Shown one piece after another: positions 15,390 through 23,717 of a stretch of 64,000 nucleotides of DNA. Under the pieces are notes generated by a model. The model ran no database searches and was not told where the DNA came from. It saw only the letters and a program-made list of their open reading frames with translations. How positions within the stretch are numbered: the stretch's first letter is position 1; the number at the start of each line of letters is the position of its first letter. A program made the position numbers and the translations under genes. The stretch comes from RGIG3002 sp964449325 (GTDB lineage: Bacteria > Bacillota > Clostridia > Lachnospirales > Lachnospiraceae), in the NCBI GenBank assembly GCA_964449325.1, contig CAYUYJ010000009.1, positions 45,344-109,343 of the forward strand. Direction: 5' to 3'.

Positions 15390-15974
15390 ATGGAACATAA
15401 AATAGTGAAGTATTATGAATTGAATGATTTACAAAAAAAACAACTGATTGAAATATTTATAGAAGGATTCGGACATCTTATGACTTTTTCAAAAGATAAG
15501 TCTATCCTGCAAGAACTGTTTGGCAGTGCGATAAATGAAGAGTATGTGTATGCATATGTAGAAGAAAATAGGGTGCTTGGTTTTGTTGGGATTGCAACTA
15601 ACAAGATTAGACCGATAAAGTTAAAGCAGGAAGTTTGTATAAAACTTTTTGGAAAAATGCAGGGTTCTATTATTTGTAAACAGATGAATGGGATTTTTCA
15701 AAGTAAAGTGGTAAAAGAAGATACCGATTTGTATATTGATTCTCTGGCCACATCAAAAGAGGCAAGAGGAAAAGGTATAGCAACGAAATTATTAACATAT
15801 TGTTTTGATTTGCCTGAATATAAAAATTATTACATAGAAGTCTTATCAAAAAATATAAATGCAAAATCTCTGTATGAAAAGATTGGGTTTCGTATAGTGA
15901 AAAAGCAACCTATTTCATTTTTGTCTTTCTTGGGATTTGGCTATCCGATTAAGATGAAAAAACAGATTATTTAG
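15390..15974 (+). CDS. GNAT-family N-acetyltransferase
   Basis: A 194-residue acetyltransferase. The acetyl-CoA site is in LYIDSLATSKEARGKGIATKLL (the RGKGIA loop, residues about 128-133), and the C-terminal NINAKSLYEKIGFRIV carries the typical N..A..LYek.GF motif. The substrate is unknown. It follows the small PadR-like gene, behind TGGGAGG, and is probably regulated by it. Confidence 0.88.
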   Translation: MEHKIVKYYELNDLQKKQLIEIFIEGFGHLMTFSKDKSILQELFGSAINEEYVYAYVEENRVLGFVGIATNKIRPIKLKQEVCIKLFGKMQGSIICKQMNGIFQSKVVKEDTDLYIDSLATSKEARGKGIATKLLTYCFDLPEYKNYYIEVLSKNINAKSLYEKIGFRIVKKQPISFLSFLGFGYPIKMKKQII

Positions 15975-16009
15975 AAAACAAAGCGAAAACAGGACGAGGA
16001 GCATAGAAA

Positions 16010-16447
16010 ATGGAGAAAAAGAATAAGAATTATATAAAAATGACCGCAATCGTTGCAATTGTTGCAAACCTAAGTATCACTATCATAGAATTACTGGTTT
16101 TATTTCGTATTTTGCCATATGAGTTAATCGGGGGCGGACGTATGGGGAGTTATGAGAAGGCAGCTGTACTTGCCGTGTTCAGTATTCTCATACAGGTAGT
16201 TCTGGTGTATTGTACGGCAGTCGCAGCCAACATTCTTCCGCATAAAAAAATGCAAAAAATTGCCGGTGTAATACTCAGGGTATTTATTGTTTACTTTACA
16301 ATAAATATTGCAATGAATCTTATGGGAAAGACATGGTTTGAAAGGGTATATGGCAGTCTTATTTGTCTGGTGCAGATTGTTTGCTTTTCCATTATTGTTC
16401 ACAGGCGAAAGAGCGGAAAACAGTGTAAAGTTTGTAATAACGGATAA
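16010..16447 (+). CDS. Hypothetical four-segment membrane protein
   Basis: I do not recognise the family. The 145-residue protein has four hydrophobic segments (about 12-33, 47-74, 84-106, 112-129), with a basic C-terminal tail containing CKVCNN. The start is ATG behind GACGAGGAG. It lies 35 bases after the GNAT gene and may be in the same transcript. A promoter-operator element follows it directly. Confidence 0.6.
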   Translation: MEKKNKNYIKMTAIVAIVANLSITIIELLVLFRILPYELIGGGRMGSYEKAAVLAVFSILIQVVLVYCTAVAANILPHKKMQKIAGVILRVFIVYFTINIAMNLMGKTWFERVYGSLICLVQIVCFSIIVHRRKSGKQCKVCNNG

Positions 16448-16470
16448 AGTTTCAATTAAATTGCAAAAAA

Positions 16471-16556
16471 AATGAGAGTAATCTCATTTTTAGTATTGAC
16501 AAGCGGAAAACTCTCCCTTAAAATAAATGAGAATAGTCTCATTTATTTTAAGGGAG
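16471..16556 (+). promoter_or_regulatory. Twin TetR-type operators and a 44-bp palindrome that contains the promoter -10 and the ribosome site
   Basis: TTGACA (16496-16501), 17 bases, TAAAAT (16519-16524). Two copies of ATGAGA-N4-TCTCAT flank it: 16472-16487 and 16527-16542. The downstream copy is the heart of a perfect inverted repeat with 20-bp arms (16513-16532 and 16537-16556) and a 4-base centre. Its left arm includes the -10 box; its right arm ends in AAGGGAG, the ribosome site of the next gene. RNA started here holds only the right arm, while read-through RNA would fold and hide the ribosome site. Confidence 0.85.
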
Positions 16557-16562
16557 GTTTTT

Positions 16563-17324
16563 ATGAATACAATAACAAAAAAATATTTAGTGAGTACGTT
16601 TTTGATTTCGTGGTTGTTATGGGGAAGTGTAGCAATTGCAGGAAAAGTTGGTGTGAAATTTCTTATGTTTGGCAGTCCGTTAGGAACCATTCTTTATGTA
16701 TTGGGAGGGGTAATGCCGGCAATATGCGAGATTTTTCTTAAGAAGGCAAACAGTTCCAAGGAAGAATTTAAATGTTTTATGAAGAGTATTGTGAATCCAA
16801 AGCATTCTGTTTTGATGTATATATATGCAATTGGAGGCGCAATGGTTATTCAGGCAATTCCGGTATTCTTTGGACTGACGCCGGTAAAGCAGCCGCTTTA
16901 TATAGGATTTCTTATGATTATACCTATGATTATTGGCGGTGGTTTAGAAGAAATAGGATGGAGAGGTTTGTTACAACCGGAATTGGAGAAGAAATATCCG
17001 CATATTATTGCAGCAGTCAGTGTGGGTATCATCTGGGCAGTATGGCATTTACCGTTATGGTTTATAGAAGGAACCAATCAGCAGAACATGAATTTTATGT
17101 GGTTTTGCATCAATGCGATTATGCTGTCGTTTTTTATTGGTTCCGTAACTTATGTATCCAAAAGTATTTTCATGGCGATTCTTGCTCATGCTTCGATTAA
17201 TGCTTTCTGGGAAGTCATGGAAGCAACAAATGAAATTTTACCCTCGATTATTTTGCTGGTATTTGTTATTATTGTGACTATGGTGATTGATTTTTTTGCA
17301 GGCAGAAAAAATAACAACCATTGA
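16563..17324 (+). CDS. CPBP (CAAX-type) intramembrane metalloprotease
   Basis: A 253-residue membrane protein with about eight hydrophobic segments. Active-site motifs are GGGLEEIGWRGLL (EExxxR) and WAVWHLPLWF (the FxxxH equivalent), followed by SITYV-like and ILAHASINAFW segments (the late conserved H/N motif). I chose ATG 16563, behind AAGGGAGG; an in-frame ATG at 16527 lies inside the operator. It is paired with a TetR gene 24 bases downstream. It is the second CPBP protease in 3 kb and is clearly different in sequence from the one at 13975. Confidence 0.88.
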   Translation: MNTITKKYLVSTFLISWLLWGSVAIAGKVGVKFLMFGSPLGTILYVLGGVMPAICEIFLKKANSSKEEFKCFMKSIVNPKHSVLMYIYAIGGAMVIQAIPVFFGLTPVKQPLYIGFLMIIPMIIGGGLEEIGWRGLLQPELEKKYPHIIAAVSVGIIWAVWHLPLWFIEGTNQQNMNFMWFCINAIMLSFFIGSVTYVSKSIFMAILAHASINAFWEVMEATNEILPSIILLVFVIIVTMVIDFFAGRKNNNH

Positions 17325-17348
17325 CAATTTTGGGAGGAGGAAGCGGAT

Positions 17349-17987
17349 ATGCCGAAGGTGACAGAAGCATACAAGCAGGAAAAGAGAAAATGGATTGTTC
17401 AGGCAGCATGGGAAATTATGGAGCAAAAACCACTTTACGAAATAAATATGCTGGAAGTGGTGAAAAAGGCAGGGCTGTCCAAAGGTGGGATTTATCTGTA
17501 TTTCTCCGATATTGATGAGTTATTGATAGAAACCATTAATACCATTATGGCAAGTTATAGGGAACTGGATTTTTCGGTAAATTCGCCGGAAGAAGATGTA
17601 GAGGAAGGACTTAAGCGTATCTTTCGGCAATTGGGAGATTATATGGAAGAATGTCCGCCCATTATAGGAAAGATACGATCTGAGTTAGCAGTTTATTTGA
17701 GTGGTAATCCGCAAAAGATGGAAGCATTTTTAGCAAGGATAAGACTACAACAGACCGGTGCTGAATTTATGAAATTGGTGGCAGAATTTATCCAAAAAGG
17801 AATAGAGCAAAAAAGGTTTCGTAAGGATTTGGAAATGGATGTGATTATTACCAATATTATGGTGTATGTAGACGGCATGACGGATTATGTGACAAAGATG
17901 AGAGTATATCACGGACCGAAACTAAACTCTCCGGTGCGTACTTATTTTGAGCAATTCATACAAAGCCAGATTATACAGTGGAAATAG
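17349..17987 (+). CDS. TetR-family transcriptional regulator
   Basis: A 212-residue repressor. The N-terminal HTH is INMLEVVKKAGLSKGGIYLYF (about residues 33-53) within the usual TetR three-helix domain, followed by a helical ligand-binding domain. It starts with ATG behind GGGAGGAGG, 24 bases after the CPBP gene. The tandem ATGAGA-N4-TCTCAT sites upstream of that gene have the symmetry expected for a TetR dimer, so autoregulation of the CPBP-tetR pair is likely. The ligand is unknown. Confidence 0.92.
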   Translation: MPKVTEAYKQEKRKWIVQAAWEIMEQKPLYEINMLEVVKKAGLSKGGIYLYFSDIDELLIETINTIMASYRELDFSVNSPEEDVEEGLKRIFRQLGDYMEECPPIIGKIRSELAVYLSGNPQKMEAFLARIRLQQTGAEFMKLVAEFIQKGIEQKRFRKDLEMDVIITNIMVYVDGMTDYVTKMRVYHGPKLNSPVRTYFEQFIQSQIIQWK

Positions 17988-18921
17988 GAATATTGGGTTA
18001 ATTACATATACTGTTAAATATGAAAATGTTTTGAAGATAAAACCGGCGAAAGAGGATATTTGTTGTCTTATTCTGAACTCGGATAAAAAATATGTGGGAT
18101 ACATTTCTTTGAACTGGATTAATGTCCGTGGCGGCTCAACCGGAATATATGTAGAAATAGCAGAAGAACATCGGCGGAAAGGGTATGGAACGTCGGCGAT
18201 GGAGATAATGCTGGAATATGCATTCAATGAAATGCGACTTCATAAAGTGCAGGCAGCATCGAAGGCAAATGCAGTTGGAAATGAACCATTTCTTTATCAT
18301 TTAGGTTTCACATACGAGGCATATCGCAGCAATATGTTCATAGAAGACGGAGTGGCGGTAGCAGAAGACTATTATGGAATGACTGAGGCGGAATATCGTG
18401 ACGGAGGACGCGTAAACAGGAAACAGAAAAAAGTTCCTGAAGATTATAAAACGCCTATATGGAGTGATTTAATTTTTGATAGTGCTATCTGCAGAATGTA
18501 TGATGACGAAGTGAAAATGCCGGGATTTACAGAGGTGGTGGATGATTTCGCCCTTGCACATGTAAACTATGGTATGGAAGATAATCGTCTCGAATTTGCT
18601 ATTGAGGAAAAGGGTGAATATATGGGGTGCGTAAACCTTTGTGGGATTGACAGGAAAAATCACAGAACAAGCGCAAGTATTTATCTGACTCCGGAAAGCC
18701 GGGGGAAAGGAATCGGAGGCAGAGCTTTACAATTTGCATATTCTTTTGCAGCAAAAGAGTTAGATTGTACCTCGTTCTTTACGTGCGTATCCTTGGGGAA
18801 TATGGCATCTGCACGTATGATGTATAAACTCGGGATGGAAATGACGGGAGTACAAAGAGAAGCTACCTTTGTAGGTGGTCAATATGTAGACACATTGTTT
18901 TTTGAAGGAAGAAATAAATAG
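17947..18921 (+). CDS. Tandem GNAT-domain acetyltransferase, 5' end uncertain
   Basis: Up to 324 residues with two GNAT domains. The first has VEIAEEHRRKGYGTSAMEIML, and the second SIYLTPESRGKGIGGRALQFAY with GNMASARMMYKLGM. The first domain lacks the usual opening strand and helices: only about 40 unlike residues precede the KYVGYISL strand. The possible starts are TTG at 17947, which overlaps tetR by 41 bases, and TTG at 18031. Neither has a ribosome site. The gene may therefore be truncated at its 5' end or be translated only by coupling to tetR. Substrate unknown. Confidence 0.7.
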   Translation: MSNSYKARLYSGNRNIGLITYTVKYENVLKIKPAKEDICCLILNSDKKYVGYISLNWINVRGGSTGIYVEIAEEHRRKGYGTSAMEIMLEYAFNEMRLHKVQAASKANAVGNEPFLYHLGFTYEAYRSNMFIEDGVAVAEDYYGMTEAEYRDGGRVNRKQKKVPEDYKTPIWSDLIFDSAICRMYDDEVKMPGFTEVVDDFALAHVNYGMEDNRLEFAIEEKGEYMGCVNLCGIDRKNHRTSASIYLTPESRGKGIGGRALQFAYSFAAKELDCTSFFTCVSLGNMASARMMYKLGMEMTGVQREATFVGGQYVDTLFFEGRNK

Positions 18922-18992
18922 GGACTACTATGGTGTAGAAAAGAGTGTGCGTCTGCTTTTAAATTAACATTTGTTTCTCTGTTTTGGTGTTG

Positions 18993-19021
18993 TTGTAATA
19001 CTTGACTAAATCCGCTATACT
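18993..19021 (+). promoter_or_regulatory. Probable promoter of the AAA/PD-(D/E)XK gene
   Basis: TTGTAA (18993-18998), 17 bases and TATACT (19016-19021), ending 61 bases before the start codon. The -35 box is weak. Confidence 0.5.
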
Positions 19022-19082
19022 AAGAATATTACTTTGTATCGTAGATTCGTGTAATAAAGGCGGTAGGCAGCAGGAGGTAGTT

Positions 19083-20783
19083 ATGGCGAGGACTGTGGCG
19101 ATTGGTATACAGGATTTTGGGGATTTGATTAGAAAGAAATGTTTTTATGTGGATAAAACAAATTTTATTAAAGAGTGGTGGGAAGGGCAGGACAGCGTAA
19201 CACTAATCAGCCGACCGCGCCGTTTTGGAAAGACGCTGAATATGAGCATGCTGGAGCAGTTTTTTTCAATTGATTATGCAGACTGTGGAGAAGTGTTTGA
19301 AGGTCTTTCTATCTGGAAAGATGAGAAATACAGAAAAATACAGGGGACATATCCGGTCATCAGTTTGTCCTTTGCCAATGTAAAGGAAACGAATTATAGA
19401 AGCGCAAGAGATAAAATATGCCAGCTTTTAACAAATTTATATGCGAAATTTTCATTCCTAAGAGACAGCGAATTTTTGACAGAAAAAGATAGAGAATATT
19501 TTGACCGAATATCCTTTGATATGAGCGACAATGATGCAACTCTTGCAGTATATCAATTGTCGGATTACCTGTATCGCTATTATGGAAAAAAAGTTATTAT
19601 TTTGTTGGATGAGTATGATACGCCGATGCAGGAGGCCTATGTTAATGGATTTTGGAAGGAGTTTGTCGCTTTTACCAGAAACATATTCAACTCCACATTC
19701 AAGACGAATCCGTGGCTGGAACGTGGATTGATGACCGGTATTACAAGAGTAAGTAAGGAATCGGTTTTTTCGGATTTGAATAATTTGGAAGTGATAACTA
19801 CAACTTCCGATAAATATTCGACTGCATTTGGGTTTACGGAAGAAGAGGTATTCGCAGCATTAGATGAGTGTGGGCTTAGCGCAGAAAAGGAGAAGGTGAA
19901 GCAATGGTATGACGGTTTTATTTTTGGCAGCCATAAGGATATTTATAATCCGTGGTCTATCTTAAACTTCTTGGATAAAGGAAAAATTACGACTTACTGG
20001 GCTAATACAAGTTCTAATAGTCTGGTAGGAAAACTCCTTCGGGAGGGAAACCGTAAGATAAAAGAACGGTTTGAGATGCTGTTGCGTGGAGAAATCATAG
20101 AGTCGGTCATTGACGAACAGATTGTATACAGCCAACTTGACGGAAATGAAAAGGCAGTGTGGAGTCTTTTGTTGGCAAGTGGATATTTAAAGGTGCTTTC
20201 CTATGAAACTTATAGGGATATTCAGGATGGGATGCTCCCCAAATATCAGCTGGCTCTTACTAATTTGGAAGTAAAGCTGATGTTTCAGGATATGGTACAT
20301 GACTGGTTTTCAATAGTGGAAGAAGATTATAATGACTTTATTAGTGCTATGCTTCAGGATGATATAGATGCAATGAATGAATATATGAATCGTGTGGCAC
20401 AGAGTATATTCAGTTATTTTGATACCGGAAACCGCCCTTCAGGTGATGAGCCGGAACGTTTTTACCATGGGTTTGTACTTGGACTGCTTGTGGATTTGAA
20501 AAATAAATATATCATTACATCAAACAGAGAAAGTGGATTTGGCAGATACGATGTTGTGCTAAAGCCTAGAAATCCAAAAGAAGATTATGCATTTATTTTA
20601 GAGTTTAAGGTATTAAATTCCAGACGAGAAGGAAATCTGGAAGATACTGTAGCTGCAGCACTTCGCCAGATAGAGGAGAAGCGGTATGCAGCAGAGTTGA
20701 TTGCTCACGGTATAGAAAAAGAGCATATTCGAAGTTACGGATTTGCTTTTGAAGGAAAGAATGTATTAATTGGAAAAAGATAA
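19083..20783 (+). CDS. AAA-ATPase-like / PD-(D/E)XK nuclease domain protein
   Basis: A 566-residue protein of the AAA-ATPase-like (PF09820) plus PDDEXK_9 (PF08011) architecture common in Lachnospiraceae and Bacteroides. The opening IGIQDFGDLIRKKCFYVDKT and P-loop SRPRRFGKT (43-51) are characteristic, as is the Walker B strand VIILLDEYDTPMQEAY. The C-terminal nuclease-like domain has GRYDVVLKP and FILEFKV, giving the D...ExK pattern. These proteins occur in many copies per genome, and no function is established; roles in mobile element biology or defence have been proposed. I chose ATG 19083, behind CAGGAGG. It stands alone behind a probable promoter at 18993. Confidence 0.88.
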   Translation: MARTVAIGIQDFGDLIRKKCFYVDKTNFIKEWWEGQDSVTLISRPRRFGKTLNMSMLEQFFSIDYADCGEVFEGLSIWKDEKYRKIQGTYPVISLSFANVKETNYRSARDKICQLLTNLYAKFSFLRDSEFLTEKDREYFDRISFDMSDNDATLAVYQLSDYLYRYYGKKVIILLDEYDTPMQEAYVNGFWKEFVAFTRNIFNSTFKTNPWLERGLMTGITRVSKESVFSDLNNLEVITTTSDKYSTAFGFTEEEVFAALDECGLSAEKEKVKQWYDGFIFGSHKDIYNPWSILNFLDKGKITTYWANTSSNSLVGKLLREGNRKIKERFEMLLRGEIIESVIDEQIVYSQLDGNEKAVWSLLLASGYLKVLSYETYRDIQDGMLPKYQLALTNLEVKLMFQDMVHDWFSIVEEDYNDFISAMLQDDIDAMNEYMNRVAQSIFSYFDTGNRPSGDEPERFYHGFVLGLLVDLKNKYIITSNRESGFGRYDVVLKPRNPKEDYAFILEFKVLNSRREGNLEDTVAAALRQIEEKRYAAELIAHGIEKEHIRSYGFAFEGKNVLIGKR

Positions 20784-20799
20784 AAAATCGGGAGGGTAT

Positions 20800-21315
20800 A
20801 TGAAAACAATTGAGACAGAGAGACTGACATTAAGAAATTTTGAAGATAGTGACTATGATGATTTGTTTGAATTTTTATCCCAAAGAAAAGAGGATGAATT
20901 TGAAGCATATCCGGATATCACATACGAAAATGGACGCAATCATATGGAATACAGGGTTCATAATGATGAGTTTTTTGCGATTCAATTAAAGGAAACAGGG
21001 AAGGTTATCGGGAATGTATATTTCGGTAATCGTGATTTTGAAGCCAAGGAACTTGGATATATCGTAAATAAAGATTATCAACGTAAAGGATATGCAAGAG
21101 AGGCGATTACAGAAGTTCTGAAAGCGGCATTCAAGGCTGGTGTACATAGAGTATATGCGGAATGCGACCCTAGAAATGAGTGCTCGTGGAAACTTCTGGA
21201 AAACCTGAATTTTGAAAGAGAAGCTTTGTTTAAACAGAATGTTTATTTCAGAAAAGATGAGAACGGTCAACCTGTTTGGCAGGATACATATGTATATAGT
21301 TTATTAGAAAAGTGA
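20800..21315 (+). CDS. RimJ/RimL-like GNAT acetyltransferase
   Basis: A 171-residue enzyme. The opening IETERLTLRNFEDSDYDDLFEF and the middle ELGYIVNKDYQRKGYAREAITEVL are typical of the Acetyltransf_3 (RimJ/RimL) type; it ends with AECDPRNECSWKLLENLNF. RimJ/RimL proteins acetylate ribosomal protein N-termini, but many homologues act on drugs or other small molecules. I chose ATG 20800, behind GGGAGGG; the upstream TTG at 20770 lies inside the previous gene. It is the first gene of a four-gene cluster reaching 23483. Confidence 0.9.
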   Translation: MKTIETERLTLRNFEDSDYDDLFEFLSQRKEDEFEAYPDITYENGRNHMEYRVHNDEFFAIQLKETGKVIGNVYFGNRDFEAKELGYIVNKDYQRKGYAREAITEVLKAAFKAGVHRVYAECDPRNECSWKLLENLNFEREALFKQNVYFRKDENGQPVWQDTYVYSLLEK

Positions 21316-21329
21316 AAAGGGGAGCACAA

Positions 21330-22181
21330 ATGGACAGATACCTCAATATAAAAAATAATTTACTGGAACTTGCAAAAAAAGATGAGAATATTAAGGCAAT
21401 TGTTCTGATTGGTTCGTCAACCAGAGATACGGTGAAAGCAGATGAGTATTCTGATATAGATGTAGTTATTGTAACAAATGATACAGAAGGATGGCTATAT
21501 GGGGATGAGCCTGAGAAGCTTGGAAAAGTAAAAATATCTTTTGTGGAACCGACACTTGGTGGCGGAAAGGAAAGAAGAATATTATATGATGGTTCTTTGG
21601 ATGTGGATGCGATTATATTTACACCGACTCAGTTTGAAACGGCAATTAAAGAAGGTGTGGCAAGCTGGGTTATGAACAGAGGATATGTGGTAATGTATGA
21701 TTTGATGGGATTTACGGAATTGCTTGAAAAGAACGTGTCTCATGAAATACCACAGGCAGATTTACCGGAATCCGAGTTTTCCAATATGGTAAATGATTTC
21801 TTTTTTCATACCGTCTGGGCATCCAAAAAGATACTTCGCGGAGAATTGTGGTCAGCGAAAATGTGTATTGACGCTTACTTGAAAAACTATCTTCGCAAAA
21901 TTATAGAGGTGTATTCCGTATCAAAACATCATGTAGATGTATGGCATGATGGCAGATTCCTTGACCGATGGGCGGAACAGGATATTTTATCTGAACTGGA
22001 AAAGTGCTTTGCTCATTACAATAAAGAGGATATGGTAGCGGCATTATTTGCTACAGCAGAGTTATTCGGGAGACTTGCAAAGCAGTTCTCAGAGATGAAG
22101 GGCTATAGTTATCCGACAGAAGCAGAGAAGTATGCTATGTTGCTTTTAATCGATTATTTTCCGGCAGAAAGAGGTAAATGA
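21330..22181 (+). CDS. Aminoglycoside 6-adenylyltransferase (ANT(6)/AadE)-like nucleotidyltransferase
   Basis: A 283-residue member of the streptomycin adenylyltransferase family (PF04439). The nucleotidyltransferase core is IVLIGSSTRD followed by YSDIDVVIV, giving the G-S...D-x-D metal site, with DVDAIIF supplying the third acid. The C-terminal helical region includes WHDGRFLDRW, where ANT(6) proteins have a like motif. Chromosomal homologues in clostridia are often not proven resistance enzymes, so the substrate is open. I chose ATG 21330, behind GGGGAG. The stop overlaps the next start (ATGA). Confidence 0.85.
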   Translation: MDRYLNIKNNLLELAKKDENIKAIVLIGSSTRDTVKADEYSDIDVVIVTNDTEGWLYGDEPEKLGKVKISFVEPTLGGGKERRILYDGSLDVDAIIFTPTQFETAIKEGVASWVMNRGYVVMYDLMGFTELLEKNVSHEIPQADLPESEFSNMVNDFFFHTVWASKKILRGELWSAKMCIDAYLKNYLRKIIEVYSVSKHHVDVWHDGRFLDRWAEQDILSELEKCFAHYNKEDMVAALFATAELFGRLAKQFSEMKGYSYPTEAEKYAMLLLIDYFPAERGK

Positions 22182-23020
22182 GAATGCAGTATGGGATGCC
22201 AACATTAATTGAGAATAAAACGTTAACGGATAATATTAAGCTTTGCAAAGAATTAGGGCTGAGTTTTATTGAACTGAATATGAATTTCCCGGAATATCAA
22301 ATTGATAAACTGGAAGAGATAACAGATTTTTACAAGGCTGCAGATGATGCGGGGCTCTATTACACAATTCATTTAGATGAAAACCTGAATATTGCAGATT
22401 TTAATCCTTTGGTAAGGAATGCATATCTTGAGACAACGAGAAGAACGATTGAGGCAGCAAAAAAGTTTGTGGAATTAAAGAATAAATATGGTGTACTGAA
22501 TCAACCATTGACAATCAATATGCATATGCACCACGGTATTTTTATCACGCTTCCGGACCGAAAGGTTCAGATGTATGACAGAGACTTTGCGATTTACATG
22601 GATTATTTTCGGATTTTCAGAGAGTCCTGTGAGATGTGGATTGGGGATTCGGATATTAAAATTGCAATAGAAAATACGGATGGATTTCTGGCATATGAGA
22701 GAAAAGCCATTGATTTTTTGCTCGCTTCTCCGTGTTTTGTGTTGACTTGGGATATCGGTCATTCCAAGGCAACCAAAGAAAAAGATGTTCCTTTTATCTT
22801 AGAAAGAAAAGAAAAACTGAAACATTTTCATATTCATGATGGAAGTGAGAATCCGCCTAAGAATCATCTGGCATTAGGCGATGGAGAGATTGACTTGGCA
22901 GACCGTTTAAAGAAAGCAAAGGCTTGCAACGGAAGATGCGTACTTGAAACGAAGACGATTGAAGCACTTCGCAAATCTGTCAAATGGATTGTGCAGGAAG
23001 GATATTATGAACAGAGTTAG
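22178..23020 (+). CDS. Sugar phosphate isomerase/epimerase-like TIM barrel
   Basis: A 280-residue member of the xylose-isomerase-like AP endonuclease 2 superfamily (PF01261). Barrel-end motifs are FIELNMNFPEY, TINMHMHH, KIAIENTDGF, VLTWDIGHS, FHIHDG and GDGEIDLADRL, matching the metal-binding Glu/Asp/His positions of the family. Its reaction is not predictable. It overlaps the preceding ANT(6)-like gene by 4 bases and the following acetyltransferase by 14, so the three are translated from one message. Confidence 0.85.
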   Translation: MRMQYGMPTLIENKTLTDNIKLCKELGLSFIELNMNFPEYQIDKLEEITDFYKAADDAGLYYTIHLDENLNIADFNPLVRNAYLETTRRTIEAAKKFVELKNKYGVLNQPLTINMHMHHGIFITLPDRKVQMYDRDFAIYMDYFRIFRESCEMWIGDSDIKIAIENTDGFLAYERKAIDFLLASPCFVLTWDIGHSKATKEKDVPFILERKEKLKHFHIHDGSENPPKNHLALGDGEIDLADRLKKAKACNGRCVLETKTIEALRKSVKWIVQEGYYEQS

Positions 23021-23483
23021 TTTGAGAAAATTGAAGGATTGCGATATAAGCATGATTGAAAAATGGATGTATAAGGAGCATGTCGCAAAATGGTATACGG
23101 AGCCTATAGATTGGTTGCATGAAATAATGAATAGGGATACGGAATACAATTGGATTAAACATTTTATTGTAGAAGCAGAGGGAGTGCCGATTGGATTCTG
23201 TCAATATTATGATTATGCATGCAGTGAAGAAACGTGGCATGGTAGTATGGATGTGCAAAGTACATACAGTATTGATTATTTGATAGGTGAAACAGATTAC
23301 TTGGGACGAGGAATGGGGACAAGCATTGTATTGAATTTAGTAAATGAAATTCAAAATAATGCTGCTGCAAAGAAAATAATTGTGCAACCTGAACCTGAAA
23401 ATAAAGCTTCCAGAAATACTTTATTGTCAGCAGGATTTCTCTATAATGCGGAGAATGATGTTTATTATAAAGAAATTGCTTAG
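23007..23483 (+). CDS. AAC(6')-like GNAT acetyltransferase
   Basis: A 158-residue enzyme of the Acetyltransf_8 type. It opens with VSLRKLKDCDISMIEKWMYKE and has IDYLIGETDYLGRGMGTSIV in the acetyl-CoA site and PEPENKASRNTLLSAGF near the end, the layout of the AAC(6')/IucB-like group. Members modify aminoglycosides or acylate siderophore precursors; which applies here is unknown. I chose ATG 23007, inside the end of the previous gene and behind AGGAAGG, because upstream residues do not match the family start. Confidence 0.85.
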   Translation: MNRVSLRKLKDCDISMIEKWMYKEHVAKWYTEPIDWLHEIMNRDTEYNWIKHFIVEAEGVPIGFCQYYDYACSEETWHGSMDVQSTYSIDYLIGETDYLGRGMGTSIVLNLVNEIQNNAAAKKIIVQPEPENKASRNTLLSAGFLYNAENDVYYKEIA

Positions 23484-23575
23484 CCGGTTTTCGTTTTGGA
23501 AGAAAATCCACAATGGAGTGAAAGTGATAAATTCAATCAGATGGTGATAGATTTAGTGAAATAAGTAAAAAACGG

Positions 23576-23605
23576 GCGTTGACACGAATAGTGTCAGCGC
23601 TTTTT
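23576..23605 (+). terminator. Terminator of the four-gene acetyltransferase cluster
   Basis: GCGTTGACAC (23576-23585) pairs with GTGTCAGCGC (23591-23600) with one G-U pair, followed by TTTTT. The TTGACA inside the stem is not a promoter. Confidence 0.9.
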
Positions 23606-23717
23606 CTATGTGGTGACGAATCGTTTCTTGTTCTTTGGGGTTAAAAATCAGATACTAAAGCCGTGGCCACCGCAAGAAACAATTTACGGAAAATGATGTA
23701 AGGAAAGGATAGTTTTT

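Noticed and set aside
16472..16741. 89-codon frame starting in the operator before the second CPBP gene
   Set aside because: It lies in another frame over the operator and the CPBP gene start, and has no ribosome site.
23576..23605. TTGACA near 23579 as a promoter for the BcrA-like ABC gene
   Set aside because: The hexamer is part of an intrinsic terminator stem with five Ts and has no -10 box at the right distance.
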